From contig BSDZ01000078.1 in the NCBI GenBank assembly GCA_030268105.1, positions 5,503,001 through 5,567,000 on the forward strand: a stretch of 64,000 bases of DNA, read 5' to 3'. This DNA is from Volvox africanus (Eukaryota; Chlorophyta; Chlorophyceae; Chlamydomonadales; Volvocaceae). Numbering within the stretch: the first letter of the stretch is position 1; each line of letters opens with the position of its first letter. The position numbers and the translations under genes are program-made. Positions 12,037 through 22,922 of this stretch are shown in pieces. Below the pieces are notes generated by a model. It was not told where the DNA came from and made no database searches. It saw only the letters and a list, made by a program, of their open reading frames with translations.

Positions 12037-13923
12037 ATACAGCTAGTGTGAAAGGTAGATATTTCTTCACGGCGGCGCCCACAGCCGTATCTTGGATGCA
12101 AACCGTTTATTATCATGCCCCAGCTCTGGCTCGTCCTCTACCTGCACTCGACCTGCACAAGGCGGGCTTCCACTGCATGGATCTTGGACGGGGAAGACTC
12201 TCCCAGCTATAGCCATTTAGTGGCTTGCAGCTGCACGATTGCAAGGGCCCCACACCACGGGATTCTGCAGAAAGTGGCGCCGTCCCCGTCAGGCTCTTAA
12301 ACCTGGGCTGCTAGCGGTGCTGGCACGGTACGTCGATGGACACGGGCAGGTCGCCGGAGAATAGGAGCGTTTGCAAGTAATGGCCGCGTGTGTGGAGCGG
12401 AGGGAGGGATGTAGGGGCTGCTGGGTGTGAGGGGCAGGGAAGGGGCTTAGCCCACCGGGTGACATCGAAATTGTTCGGACGGGTTGCACAGCGCGACAGC
12501 CAGCGCTCCGGCACGATCACAGCTAGGCATGGGTGCATTTATGTCATGTCACCCCTATAAAGATATCAGTTGGTCGATGGTTTTTGACAGGCAGCTGAGG
12601 CGCAAATAAATGTGTCTGGTTGAATTTTGGCGTCTTCTTGTGTTATGGGACGGGGCAGTATAAATCTGTCCAGATTGGCGCACCGTGAGCTCTTCAGATT
12701 AGTGCTGTGCAGCCCGTAAGGCCCCACCAGCCATACGGCTTGCTTCAAAACTGTACAAGCTGGTAGCGTTATTGCCTAACCGCAATGTTGTGCGTGTTGT
12801 CATGACTGTAGATGTCGCCTGTTGTCATCGTTAATATAACACATCGGCTTGCGGATTTGTAATTCGCGTACTGTCCACGTGTCCGCGTGTCCTATAACCC
12901 TACTTGTCCATATATCACCATGTATCCATGTATCCGCCACACCAAAGCCATCCCCCCGGGCACCAAATATAGATGTTACTCGCCGGGATGCGATAACATA
13001 GGTGTGACACAACTAAAACTTCGGACGCGCAGCCCCTTCTCATAAAAGTATGCTGGTGTACGTATCCCGGGGCCTTAGTCAATAAATAATAATATCTTTT
13101 CTGACCTGAGCCCCACACACCCGCTTGCACGTTGTCCCCCGGGAGCCCACTGCATCACGGCCACGATGCCGCCACATTATATGCCCAACTTCTCGAATAT
13201 CCCCCCTCGCTCCACCATCCTCCACCCACACACGAGAGCCTTAGGGAAAATGCGGGTAAGCGGTAACAGCCAGACGGGGCTATGGAATAACCATGTGTAT
13301 ACACCCCCATTTATAGCGCCGCCGCTCCCAGGCACATGCTGTGAATTGCAGTGCCACAAGTGCAATTCACAACCCTCTTTATGCAGCTTTATACCGTAGC
13401 ACATATCGATTTGGAGTTGGGGATATGGGGAGCTTTAGAATCGGAAGCGCGCAGGTGTCACAACTGGCAACCACGTACGTTATTTCCTCTGCACCATTAA
13501 CACTCTGTTTCATCATCAGAGCTACGCACAAAAACAACTCCCTCCACGTCCTCCGACAGGTAAGCGTAACTGAAATAAACCCTCCAGGCCTCCTCCAGGC
13601 CATCATGTAACGAGTACATCCAGCGATATGGAAACCCTTCCGTCCCTTATGGATATGATATGATAGGCATATGATAGGCCAGCGCAAATGAAGCCAGGAA
13701 TCCCACCCCCGCACCCCCACCCCCTAGCAGTCAGTCACATGAGTGTTCCGTAAACCCTACTACTCGGTCACTGCGTTGCATCTCCGCTGCTGGTCAGCAT
13801 ACATATCGACTACGAACTAACCTCCTGAATCCCACCTCACCCCGCACACATCCCCACCACAGTGTCCCAAACCATATGCATGCGTCAGTAACATCAGCGA
13901 ATATACGGTGAAATGGACGACGG

Positions 13924-16900
13924 CTATGAGGTGTAGATGAACAGCACGTCCTCAACTGTTTCCCTACACAGAGGGCATAGTATGCTGGCACGGGGTCGCG
14001 AAGGCCGCCCCGGCCCTGTTTGCTCGGATCGCTGTCCCAGCAGCCGTTGAGTGCAGGGGTAGCAGGCACAGCAGTGCACGGTCGGCCCATGTCGAAAGCC
14101 CATTACTGGGCTGGCGGTGAGACAGACAACGCAAAGAGCGTTATCGGTGCCACCGGGGCGAGCACCCGCACCCTCGCCGGCGGAAGTCAAAGGCGGCTCC
14201 TGCTCCCGCTGCTGCTGCGACAGCGACTGTGGCGGGCACGGGGCTGCCGAGGGCTGCATAGGCGACGGCTCAGACCGCACTTCAGTTTCGCGCTTACGAA
14301 GCGAAGCATCAAAACCCTCAAATGGGGCGGCTGCAGCCGCTGTAGAAACCTGACCCCGACCCATATTCCTGCTCGACGACATACCACTCCCGACAGCCAT
14401 GCGCTCGTGAGGTGGCGGCTCCATCTGCCCGGCCCACCTTGCTGTCCCGGGGTCCAGAAACACTTCATCCGCATCACCCGGCGGCTCCGCATTACCGACC
14501 GGGACCGCCGGAACCCGATGCACATGGGTCCCAACAGTGCCGTACTGCTGGACATCAGACGTCATCCTCCCCCTCGCCGCAATTATTTCCAGCTCTTCGC
14601 TAGCAGCAGATCCTACCCCCAGCGCCGAAGCTAATCTGCGTCGCAAAGCCTCCGAATCCTGCACCTGTACCACCGCAGCCAGATCCGCCTCCGACGTCAA
14701 CCGTAAGTCAGATCCCATTCCCAGGCAAGCCTCATTCAGCAGCCTCCCAGGCATGCCCGATGGCGCATCTGGCTGTGGAGGTGGAGGCGGCAGACGGAGC
14801 ATTGCAGCCGCTGATCCCACCAATACGCCCGCCCCGCCCAAAACTTCTAGGCTTGATTTGGATTGCACCCCGCACCCCGAGCACATCCACCTGAATAACG
14901 CATAAAAACTGGCCTTCTCTTGGGGGCCGGCCACCGGGGGGAGCTGGAAATGCACAGCTTCGGCTGTTGCAGCTGTGGTAGCCCTCGGCGGCAGCTCGCA
15001 TGGGCCATTCAGACGTGCTGCACCCGCTGGGACCTGCAGCCCCGTTTGAGGATCTTCTGACCCCGCCCATGGTTGCGCACACGACAGGGCCTCCGCGGGT
15101 AGACTCCTCGCCAGCCGCTCTCTCGCAGACACACCGTCGGCGGTCAGGATGAGATGCTGCGTGGATGGACAAAGCGGGGTGAGGAGAGAAAAGGGAGGGG
15201 AAAGAAGGGTAGGGCACAACGCCGGAGGAATGAACATATATTGAAATGTGTTAAATGTGTCCACCCCTCCGGTAGCCGCTGCAGCAGGTTTAGACAAAAT
15301 CCTCACTTGCCGCCAAGATGCGGACTCAACTACGAGTCCTGAACGGATGCATGCTGGAGTAACTGTGTATTCCAGGCAGCCGGTCTCTACCCCGGGAAAC
15401 TGAAGCAGCGACAGCGTGGGCATATCCACCTCCCATGCCTAGGTACACCCTGGCCCAGGGTGTACGATGCTCTGCTCCTCAAATTGACGTTGAAAACCTT
15501 CATGGTTTGGTTTTTTCTCTGGCCATCAGCAACAACAATTCAGCCTAACCGGCATCAGCAACTTCGCCCCAATGAAGATTATCCATCACCACGCTGCTTG
15601 CCACGGTTGAAACGCCGCCAGCACCGCTGCTGTCGCCGCCCTCCAGCTGGCAACCGGGGCCCAGGGGCAGCCGCAATAACGTCCGCGGCAGCGCCATGTC
15701 ATTTCCTGGGTCGCAGGAGAGCCCCAACAGCTCAAAAAATGGCTCCTCCTCGCCAATAGCGGCTGAAGCCACATGCGCTGGTGGATGCATTGCCCAGGAC
15801 CGACCGAAGCGGCGTGGCAGAATCGTTAACCACACCGTCACCCAGTCAGTGTTCCGAAAGGGCGCAACCTGAGGAAACACGCGGGCCGCAACCCAAAAGC
15901 ACAGCATGCGGTACGGATCGATGACATCAAGCGCAACGTGCTGCTGTTTCCTTCCTCGCGCGCAACAATTCATATTCGGACAGGCAAGCAAAGGAAGGAT
16001 TTGTCAAAAGCTCCCGAAGCTAAAAGGAAGTGAAAAAGCGCCATCGGAACATGCACCCATAGCTTCTTTACGAGAAGAACACCGTAAGGCGCGCAAACTA
16101 CCGCGTACCTGAATCTGAGCTTCTGTGCACCGCGCCGACACTCTCACTGCCGACCTCGATAACATGGCCTGCAGCGCCTCAGCCCGATACGGGCATCGCC
16201 GGCCGCTCCGTCGGAGCATCGCCTCTAGACCGCACAGGCATCCGCCACCGTCACTGGTAGCGGCGCCCGCCTTCTTAGGCCGCCCGTTGGCGCCTGACCC
16301 AGATGGCCCGAGGTCCAAAAGCAGATCCAGCGCTGTCAGACCAGCGCTGTTCTCTCGGCAGGGATCTGCTCCGCCCTCTAACAGGGCCGCTATGGTTGCC
16401 GCCAAGCGCTTCACGTGGCGATGGCGATTACAGACGGCCAAAATCCCCGAGGTGCTGGTACCGGCGTGAGTAGCGGCGCCGCCGCCCACCAGCGCCGCTG
16501 TGGCGTGGTGCAGCGCGGATCCCCCAAAAGGTTCCGCATTGGCGGCTGCAGCAGCAGCGGCGGTTCCTGGAATCCTGTCCAGATCCTGATCTGGTAATGC
16601 GCCGAAGCGAAGCAACTGGAAAGCAATTCAGAGGTAGAACACAGGAGGGCATGGACGATGTGTCAGCAGATTTGTACCTTAACCCAGGAGTCACATGATT
16701 CAAATTTATGCAAGGGAAAGGGGAGAGGCAGGGAAGTTTGCTGCAAGCACGCACCTGCACTTACGATCCCACGAGCTTACCGCACGGCAAATGTCATAGT
16801 CGCCGGCATATGCTGCATTTTGAAGAAGAGAACGGCCCTTGTGGACCAGGTTATTGACAAGGATGATACGCTGCTGCAAAGAAGTGACTTCCTTCAAAAC

Positions 16901-17185
16901 ACCCTGTGTGTACGAGCCATCACACACCGAGCTCATGTTTGGCTGTGAATTTCAAAACATAAAACCACATCGTGTCGCAATTTTCCTGCACTCTGCGTTC
17001 GCGTGCTCCTTGACGCTTCCTAGGGCTACACACAGACCGTTACGACGCTTGAAGATTTTATAATTAACACACACCTCAAAACCTTCTGCGTCCCCTTTTT
17101 CAAGAGCGGTAAACAATCTATGCTGGAATAAAGGTGGGAGCGACCTCCCATCATACTGGGAAGGGCCCGCCAGCCCGCCAAGCAC
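13924..17185 (-). CDS. Ankyrin-repeat protein with MDM2-type C-terminal RING
   Basis: Likely E3 ubiquitin ligase of about 840 residues. Model in transcript order: about 17185-17075, 16942-16781, 16615-16109, 15943-15590, 15429-15265 and 15156-13924. The first three exons join in phase and give ankyrin-like repeats, for example the junction ...YDICRA|LLRFGALPD, then GGSALHHA and LLEGGADPC...AGLTALDLL. The last exon is mostly low complexity with a six-proline run. It ends in a zinc finger spaced C-x2-C-x10-H-x4-H-x3-C-x2-C, then C-P-L-C and the terminal VLFIYTS. This C2H2C4 spacing and short hydrophobic tail at the extreme C-terminus are those of MDM2/MDMX. The loop before the last Cys pair is longer, about 24 residues. 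The start codon is not resolved: no in-frame ATG exists in the first exon, so a 5' exon is missing. The 15590/15429 junction is the least certain. It shares a divergent promoter region with the phosphatase at 17573. Confidence 0.8.
15443..15465. repeat. 11-base inverted repeat with 1-base spacer
   Basis: GTACACCCTGG and its exact complement flank a single C. It lies in an intron of the ankyrin-RING gene, just upstream (in transcript sense) of the exon beginning at 15429, so it could form a hairpin near that splice acceptor. Confidence 0.8.
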
Positions 17186-17572
17186 TGGACGCCGGCTCCT
17201 TCCCAGGTAAATTTGAAGCAGTTTGCACTAAAAATCGGCCCTGCCTACAGGGCCGACCCGCACGGGTTGTCGGGGGGTCGTTTCTTAGCCATCGTCCTTC
17301 GGTTGATGTAGTATGCAATTGTCACAGACTTTGATCCAAGTTGGCTTATTGGTTTGGCATAGTAACGTCGTCATGTTCATCGCGTTTACATCTCCGAGTC
17401 AGCCGACGTACAGTACACGTACTTGTAATGATATATTCTGCCCATTGAACGCTGCAGTTAATCTCGTTTGTAACTGGCGGCACATATCAAATACATGTTC
17501 ATTCACTGGACTGTACAAACCAGACCAACCAGGCCAACCAGACCAACCAGTCCAAGGCCCGCAAAAGTGAGG
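17186..17572. promoter_or_regulatory. Divergent intergenic region, candidate shared promoter
   Basis: About 390 bases separate the first recognised exon of the minus-strand ankyrin-RING gene from the ATG of the plus-strand phosphatase. No clear TATA box was seen. A tandem ACCAACCAG-like motif at 17516-17552 lies just before the phosphatase start, in frame with an upstream ATG at 17495. Part of the region is probably the unseen 5' exon of the RING gene. Confidence 0.4.
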
Positions 17573-19407
17573 ATGGCGACCAAGGGCACACCCACAACCC
17601 CTACCAGCGTGCTCCCCCGGTTGTGGGTATTCGACTTCGACTGGACAGTTGTCGACGAAAATAGTGACACTTGGATTCACCGCTGCACGCCGGGGGGCTC
17701 CCTGCCCCCGGCGTTAAGGAACTCATATGTGCCGCCGGACTGGGTGGGCTACATGAATCGCGTGCTGGACTTCCTATCGCAGAAGGGCGTGACCGCAGAT
17801 GATCTCCGCGCCCAGCTACAGGTATTTCATATGGCTTGTGTACACTTACCTAGGATGTATATCCTTACTTCAGACACAATGAATGGTTGATTGATGTAAT
17901 TATTCTGATGAAGTAGTAGTACTCCTTTCAGCTTGGACCCCCAAAAATGCGTACCTCGTAGGTCATCCCCTGGACTCCGGGTATGCGGCAGCTGCTTGAG
18001 GCCATTGCAGATTCAACGCACACCGCACCAGATGGGGCAGAACAGCAAGCGGTTGCAGCTGCCGCTGGTTTGTCAACCAGTGGTGCTTCTGTTGGTTATG
18101 CTACGGCCAGTGGAACTGCTGTCAGCAACGCTGCTACTGACCTGGCGGTTACCAGTGCCATTAATGATTATGTTGTTGGAGCTGATGCTAAGAATGGGTT
18201 TGGACCCCCGGATGTTGTCCCAGTGTTGGTGCCGGTGATGCCGCCTGTTGCCGGTGATGGTGCCGCTACTTTTCAGTTACCAGCTACGGGCTCGCCGCTT
18301 GCGGCCTTCAAGGAGGAGTGCGCTGAGGAGGAAGAGGAAGAGCGAAAACATCAGGAAGGAGAGAGAGTTGTTGGTGATCGCGATTCAGCCGCAGTGGTAA
18401 CAAAAGTTATTCGAGAGAGGCTCGGAGAGCCGCAGCACGCGGTTATCCTGTCGGATGCGAACAGCCTCTTCACTCCCTGGATCCTGGACGGTGGAGGCGG
18501 CGCCGCAGCTTGCAACGGCGCATCCACTTGCGGTGAAGCATCCGGCACCTATGCCGCTCCAAGCCCCATGGTGGGAACTGCCGAGAAGGCGGTAACAAGT
18601 GGAACGCAGCGAGAGGGTGACACTACCCGGTCATCAGCTGGAGGGATTGCAGCATTACATCGGCAGCGGCCACTGTCATCTGCATTCCTGAGCATCCACA
18701 CAAATCCCGCAGTCATAGATCCCGCCACTGGCAGAATCCGTGTCTCGCCATACCACGGCGTGGACCCGGGGTCCGTGGCGCCGCCCCATTCCTGCCCCCG
18801 CTGTCACCCCAACCTTTGCAAGCGTGCCGCGCTTCAAGGGTTGCTGGAAGAGCAGGCCACACGCGGGGTGTTGTATAGGCAGGTGGTGTATGTTGGCGAT
18901 GGCCGCAATGACCTCTGCCCTTGCCTGGCGCTTCGTCCGAACGACGTCGTAATGGCGCGAAGTGGCTTCGCACTCCATAAGCTGTTGGCGCCTTGCATCA
19001 CGCAAAATGCCTCTCCCACAGGCGCCCCTGGAGTTTCGGCCACAAACACAACAGGTTCGGGGATAAGGGATGCAGGAAAGGCGAACAGGGGAAATTCCGG
19101 GGGGAATTCTCATGCAGGTGCAACACAGCGGGAAGGTCGGGGTGACGGTCACGTGTACGGGACGGCGTCCGGGTCGACCTTAGTGAGCATGCCGGCGGCG
19201 CCGCGGCAGCAGGGGCAGGTGGCGCCACTCTCAGTGAGGTCAGCGGAGGCTGGCGCCGACGAGCGACTGCAGGCAGCTTGTGTGCCCTGGGCGGATGCAT
19301 ATGATATTCTCCGCTGGGTATGTGAGCAGGAGGAGGCTGCAATAGTCGATTTAGACAGGTCAGGTGGCGATGACCTGGCGACCCAAGTAAGGAGCTTGAC
19401 GCTGTGA
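17573..19407 (+). CDS. PHOSPHO1-type HAD phosphatase with large insertions
   Basis: Putative phosphocholine/phosphoethanolamine-type phosphatase of the haloacid dehalogenase family, about 564 residues. Exons 17573-17821 and 17962-19407 join in phase 0 (GTATTT...CGTAG). Motif I is DFDWTVVDENSDTW with the nucleophile pair Asp21 and Asp23. Cap-region signature TPGMRQLLEAI follows. The family motif SDAN lies near residue 247. A Cys-rich segment (CPRCHPNLCK) is followed by GDGRND near residue 395, giving the acidic Mg-binding motif. Human PHOSPHO1/2 are about 240-270 residues. Here three low-complexity insertions (roughly residues 105-235, 258-300 and 420-520) double the length, a common feature of algal proteins. 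ATG 17573 is chosen because conserved sequence begins soon after; ATG 17495 is in frame upstream. Substrate is not determined by sequence. A PHOSPHO2-like pyridoxal-phosphate activity is an alternative. Confidence 0.88.
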
Positions 19408-22400
19408 GGTTGAGGGTGTGGTACGCAGGTTAAGGTTTAGCTGCTCGCTTGTTATCGGGTGGAGGTCAGAGGGAGGCTCAGGTGGTTGGCATCAAAAACC
19501 TTGGAGCTTTGACTCCAAGAGTTCAGTGTCTGGGATATCCGAATGGTGTGAGTGGGGAGGGGGGCAGCCGGTTAACACGGGAACCTCAGATCCGAAGTTG
19601 ACCTCAGCGTTTGGGCTGCCTGCCGCTTCAATTGCCCGTATTGTTGTTCCGCAAAATGAAAGGGAACGCTATTTTTGGAAATTACAGTTTGTGAGATACA
19701 GCGAGTATAAAAGCGACACGGGTCACAATGTGATCTCATAATGTCCTCCAATAAAACGTCCATTCATACAATTTCAATAATGGCCTCGTCAGGGTCTCCT
19801 CAGGGTCAGGGTCATGCCAATTGTCTTTTGCGACAAACGATTGGCATGCCTTGCCGTCCTTTCCATCTTGCCATTTCGCGGGGGGTCGGGAAATTGTTAA
19901 CCGGGGGTGCTGGTGGAGGTCGTTACTGTGCTGGTGTGACCCATACATAAAATATATATAGAGAGAGAGGCAAGGGGGTCGTGTTGTAGAGGTGTTTGGC
20001 GGGCTCCGAGCGTGCGGTGATCTGCCGCCAGCGCAAGGCGACAAATATTCACGCCAGGCCCTTCTCCGAGCTCCGAACAGATATACAACCACATAACGCG
20101 GGTCTAATGGTTCACTGAACCAGGCACTAAATCTTCAGTAAGAAACACGCACTCCGGCTTCTGCGGAAGGGTATCATAAGGCCTCGAAGGTCTTTCTAAC
20201 ATCACGAGGCATGTGTTAGGAACGACCGCCGTCGATGGGCATCAGCCCGAGGAGGACCCACCTTGGCAGAGCATCTCGTTCATCTCACCCTAGGCAGTCC
20301 ATGTCCCGACGACTATTTTATACAGGTACGACACGCGACAAGTTCCATAGAAATAGTTGTGAAGACAGCCTAAGGGAAAATATGTGCGGGCTTTGGGCTC
20401 TTGGAGAAGCATTTAGGAGCTCTGTAGCCCTTTAAGGTGTTCGAAACGCGTTAACTGCCAGTGTCGGCAGTTGTTGGCATGTCTCTAAATATAGCGTAAG
20501 CATAGCACGAAAGCACTGCCCAATAAGTTGGATGACGAAGGGTGGTGAACAGTTTTGTCGTGCAAACCCTTTACAAGCTCCCGTTCTTTCCGGCCTGCTC
20601 CATTTCTCAACCGCATACGGCCAAGCACCTTCCGTGGCCCCCAACCCATATACGTTCACCCAGGGCCCCATTTACGCCAGATGACGGTTGCTGCTGCTCC
20701 GCTGTAATCTTAGCCACAGCCAATTAAGAGTGATGACCGAGGACCGACTTCCTTGACCGCAAACCCAGCCTCTACCTTGAGTTCCAAGCGAAGAAGTTAC
20801 CGAAATTTACTCCAAGGGCGTATGGGGGAGGAAGCTGTATGTATGCCTGAAGCATCTGAAGCCGTACGGAACATTATGTTCTCACCAAGCCGTCAGGTTT
20901 CTTTGTCTTCAGGTCATAAGGGAAGTAACCAAATTGATGATTACTTGACGACAACTGACATGATGTCCGATCTGTAAGAGAGTAGCATGGTGCAAATCTA
21001 CAGGTTTACAAGCATGCTTTAGTAATATGCATGTTTGAAATTTTGCGGTCTCCGAAAAAAGAATATAGCCAATCCAGACATTCGCAATTGTTGAAAAAGA
21101 TGGTTATATTTTCCTATGTGAAATTGTAAGGTTATCTTTCCCGTCAAGTTCCGTACAACGCCCAACCGCCTGGATGCAAACCAGCTGCATCGGTTTGCCA
21201 ATCAGAGAGACGACACCTCGCAGTGCTTCCGCATGCGCTAGAAATACGATTAAGTGATTTGGAAACATTTAAGGCAGATTTTTAGGCCTGTTAAAGCTTG
21301 TTAAGACGGCAACTCATTAATTTCGATTCAAAATTTAAGTTGCATCTAAGGCGCATCATTTTTTATTAAAGCCCCATAAATTATTAAACTATTAAAAGTA
21401 ATTATCAACGTCTTCAACTTTAAAAATGTGCGGCGCTGGTAATAATTGCGTTTCGCTTGAGCGGTGATAAGGCCCTTTCGGGCTCAGGTGCTGTGGACGT
21501 AGGAGCTCCTCCGTACAGCACCGCACCTCATCTGCGGCTCTTCCTGCTCTTCCGCTGTCCATCCCGACGACGTCCTATTGGCGTTGTGGAAGGAAGCGAA
21601 TCCCTTGGCCACAGAGCGGCGCAGGTGGCATTTGGTGGCGTGGGGCCCCAGCCAATAAGGTAGGCGTGTAAAAACAACATCAATCCGGAACTCTATAGAT
21701 GAATTTGAAACGGAGACGAGAGAGAAGAGGGAAGAAAAGGCCACTGAGAGTACGTCCCCTTCTATCAGGTTGAATGAAGAAGTGCGGGATAAGGGATTTA
21801 TATCATGCATGCCGCGTTGCAATATATCTTTGTCGTGATCTGTCTTAGCCATTCAAAAAGGAGATCTCTTGCTACCTATATAGGTCTATACGCGGCGTTA
21901 TGCCCATGTAGAATCCACTGATCGTCCCAGCGGCCTTTTGTACTTGTTATTATATTTATTGGATTGGGCTCCAAGCCGGTGGCGTTGAGCTAAGAAGGGC
22001 TAACGGATCAACGGACCAGATGCAGTGCAGAAATACTACACATGCAGGCGCATGCGAAACACAGCCCCTATACATGGGCACACAAAGCCGCCCAGCCGCG
22101 GGTTTACAAACAGCTAACAAGATACCAAACCGCCTTCACGCGGAAGAAGTATGCCGTCTTGGCCCGTTTTTTTTCCGGACGTCCGGACGTTGACAGCTTA
22201 TCAAAAAATACGGAAAGGAATCCTTGGAAAACTTTCCTTGGTTCCTACGAATCTTGGTCCTTACGACTCTGCTCCGGCCATCGATCGAGGAACCCGATCT
22301 GGTCTCTCCTCGGGCTAAATGTTATTCAAGAAAGAAGTAGAGAAAATAGTTTTTTACTTGTAACAATAGGTTTCTGGGCACATGCGGTGGTAGGCGGGGT

Positions 22401-22922
22401 GTCAAGTTATAGCCTGGTTTTAGGTCGGTTGGTTTTAGGCCTGGTTGAGAATTACGGGAATATTCGAATCTTCGATCGCGAAAACTGTCGTTGGTTGCCA
22501 CGACAGTATGGTTTCTAACGACCTCAACGGGAACGTCCTCTATCCATTCGCATATAAAAACCAGACCACACCTAAACTTCACAAGCAAGCACCAGCCCTA
22601 GCGGTCTAGTGGCGATCTAGTAATACGGCGCCCACTAACCATAAGGCAGTGTCCGTGTGCCTGCTGGTTCTCGCGTTGGTCGCACAGCCGTACCGTCCAA
22701 GTGGTGGTGCAAGCCTAAGCAAGTCGACAACTTCTAGTACGCGTCATTATTCGCGGCGGCAGCCGGGGTCTCAAGGAAACTCTAAATTACTGTGATTAGG
22801 TGAGAGCAAGGAACGCAGCAGCAGCAGCAGCAGCAGCAGCAGGCACCGACTACCGGGCCGAACCAGGCTTATTTTGCTGTGCCCGCATCCGGCGTTCGTC
22901 GTTTCTCCCACCCGCCATCGCC
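19408..22922. other. Intergenic region, nothing recognised
   Basis: The 3' flank of the phosphatase and the 5' flank of the polyproline glycoprotein. Short open frames here lack domains or splice logic. A (CAG)n run of about nine units occupies 22816-22842, shortly before the glycoprotein ATG. If transcribed, it would lie in the 5' UTR. No tRNA or other RNA gene was found. Confidence 0.5.

Larger units (their letters stand above)
9302..13923. other. Intergenic region with simple repeats only
   Basis: No frame here combines domain similarity with matching splice phases. Visible are a (CCA)n run at 11118-11143, a (GT)n run at 11510-11526 and a perfect 17-base tandem duplication at 12003-12036. 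The right end is the 3' flank of the minus-strand ankyrin-RING gene. Confidence 0.5.

Noticed and set aside
15590..15943. The minus-strand frame here as a separate small gene
   Set aside because: Its phase and position fit as an exon of the ankyrin-RING gene, with an acceptor at 15944 and a donor at 15589.
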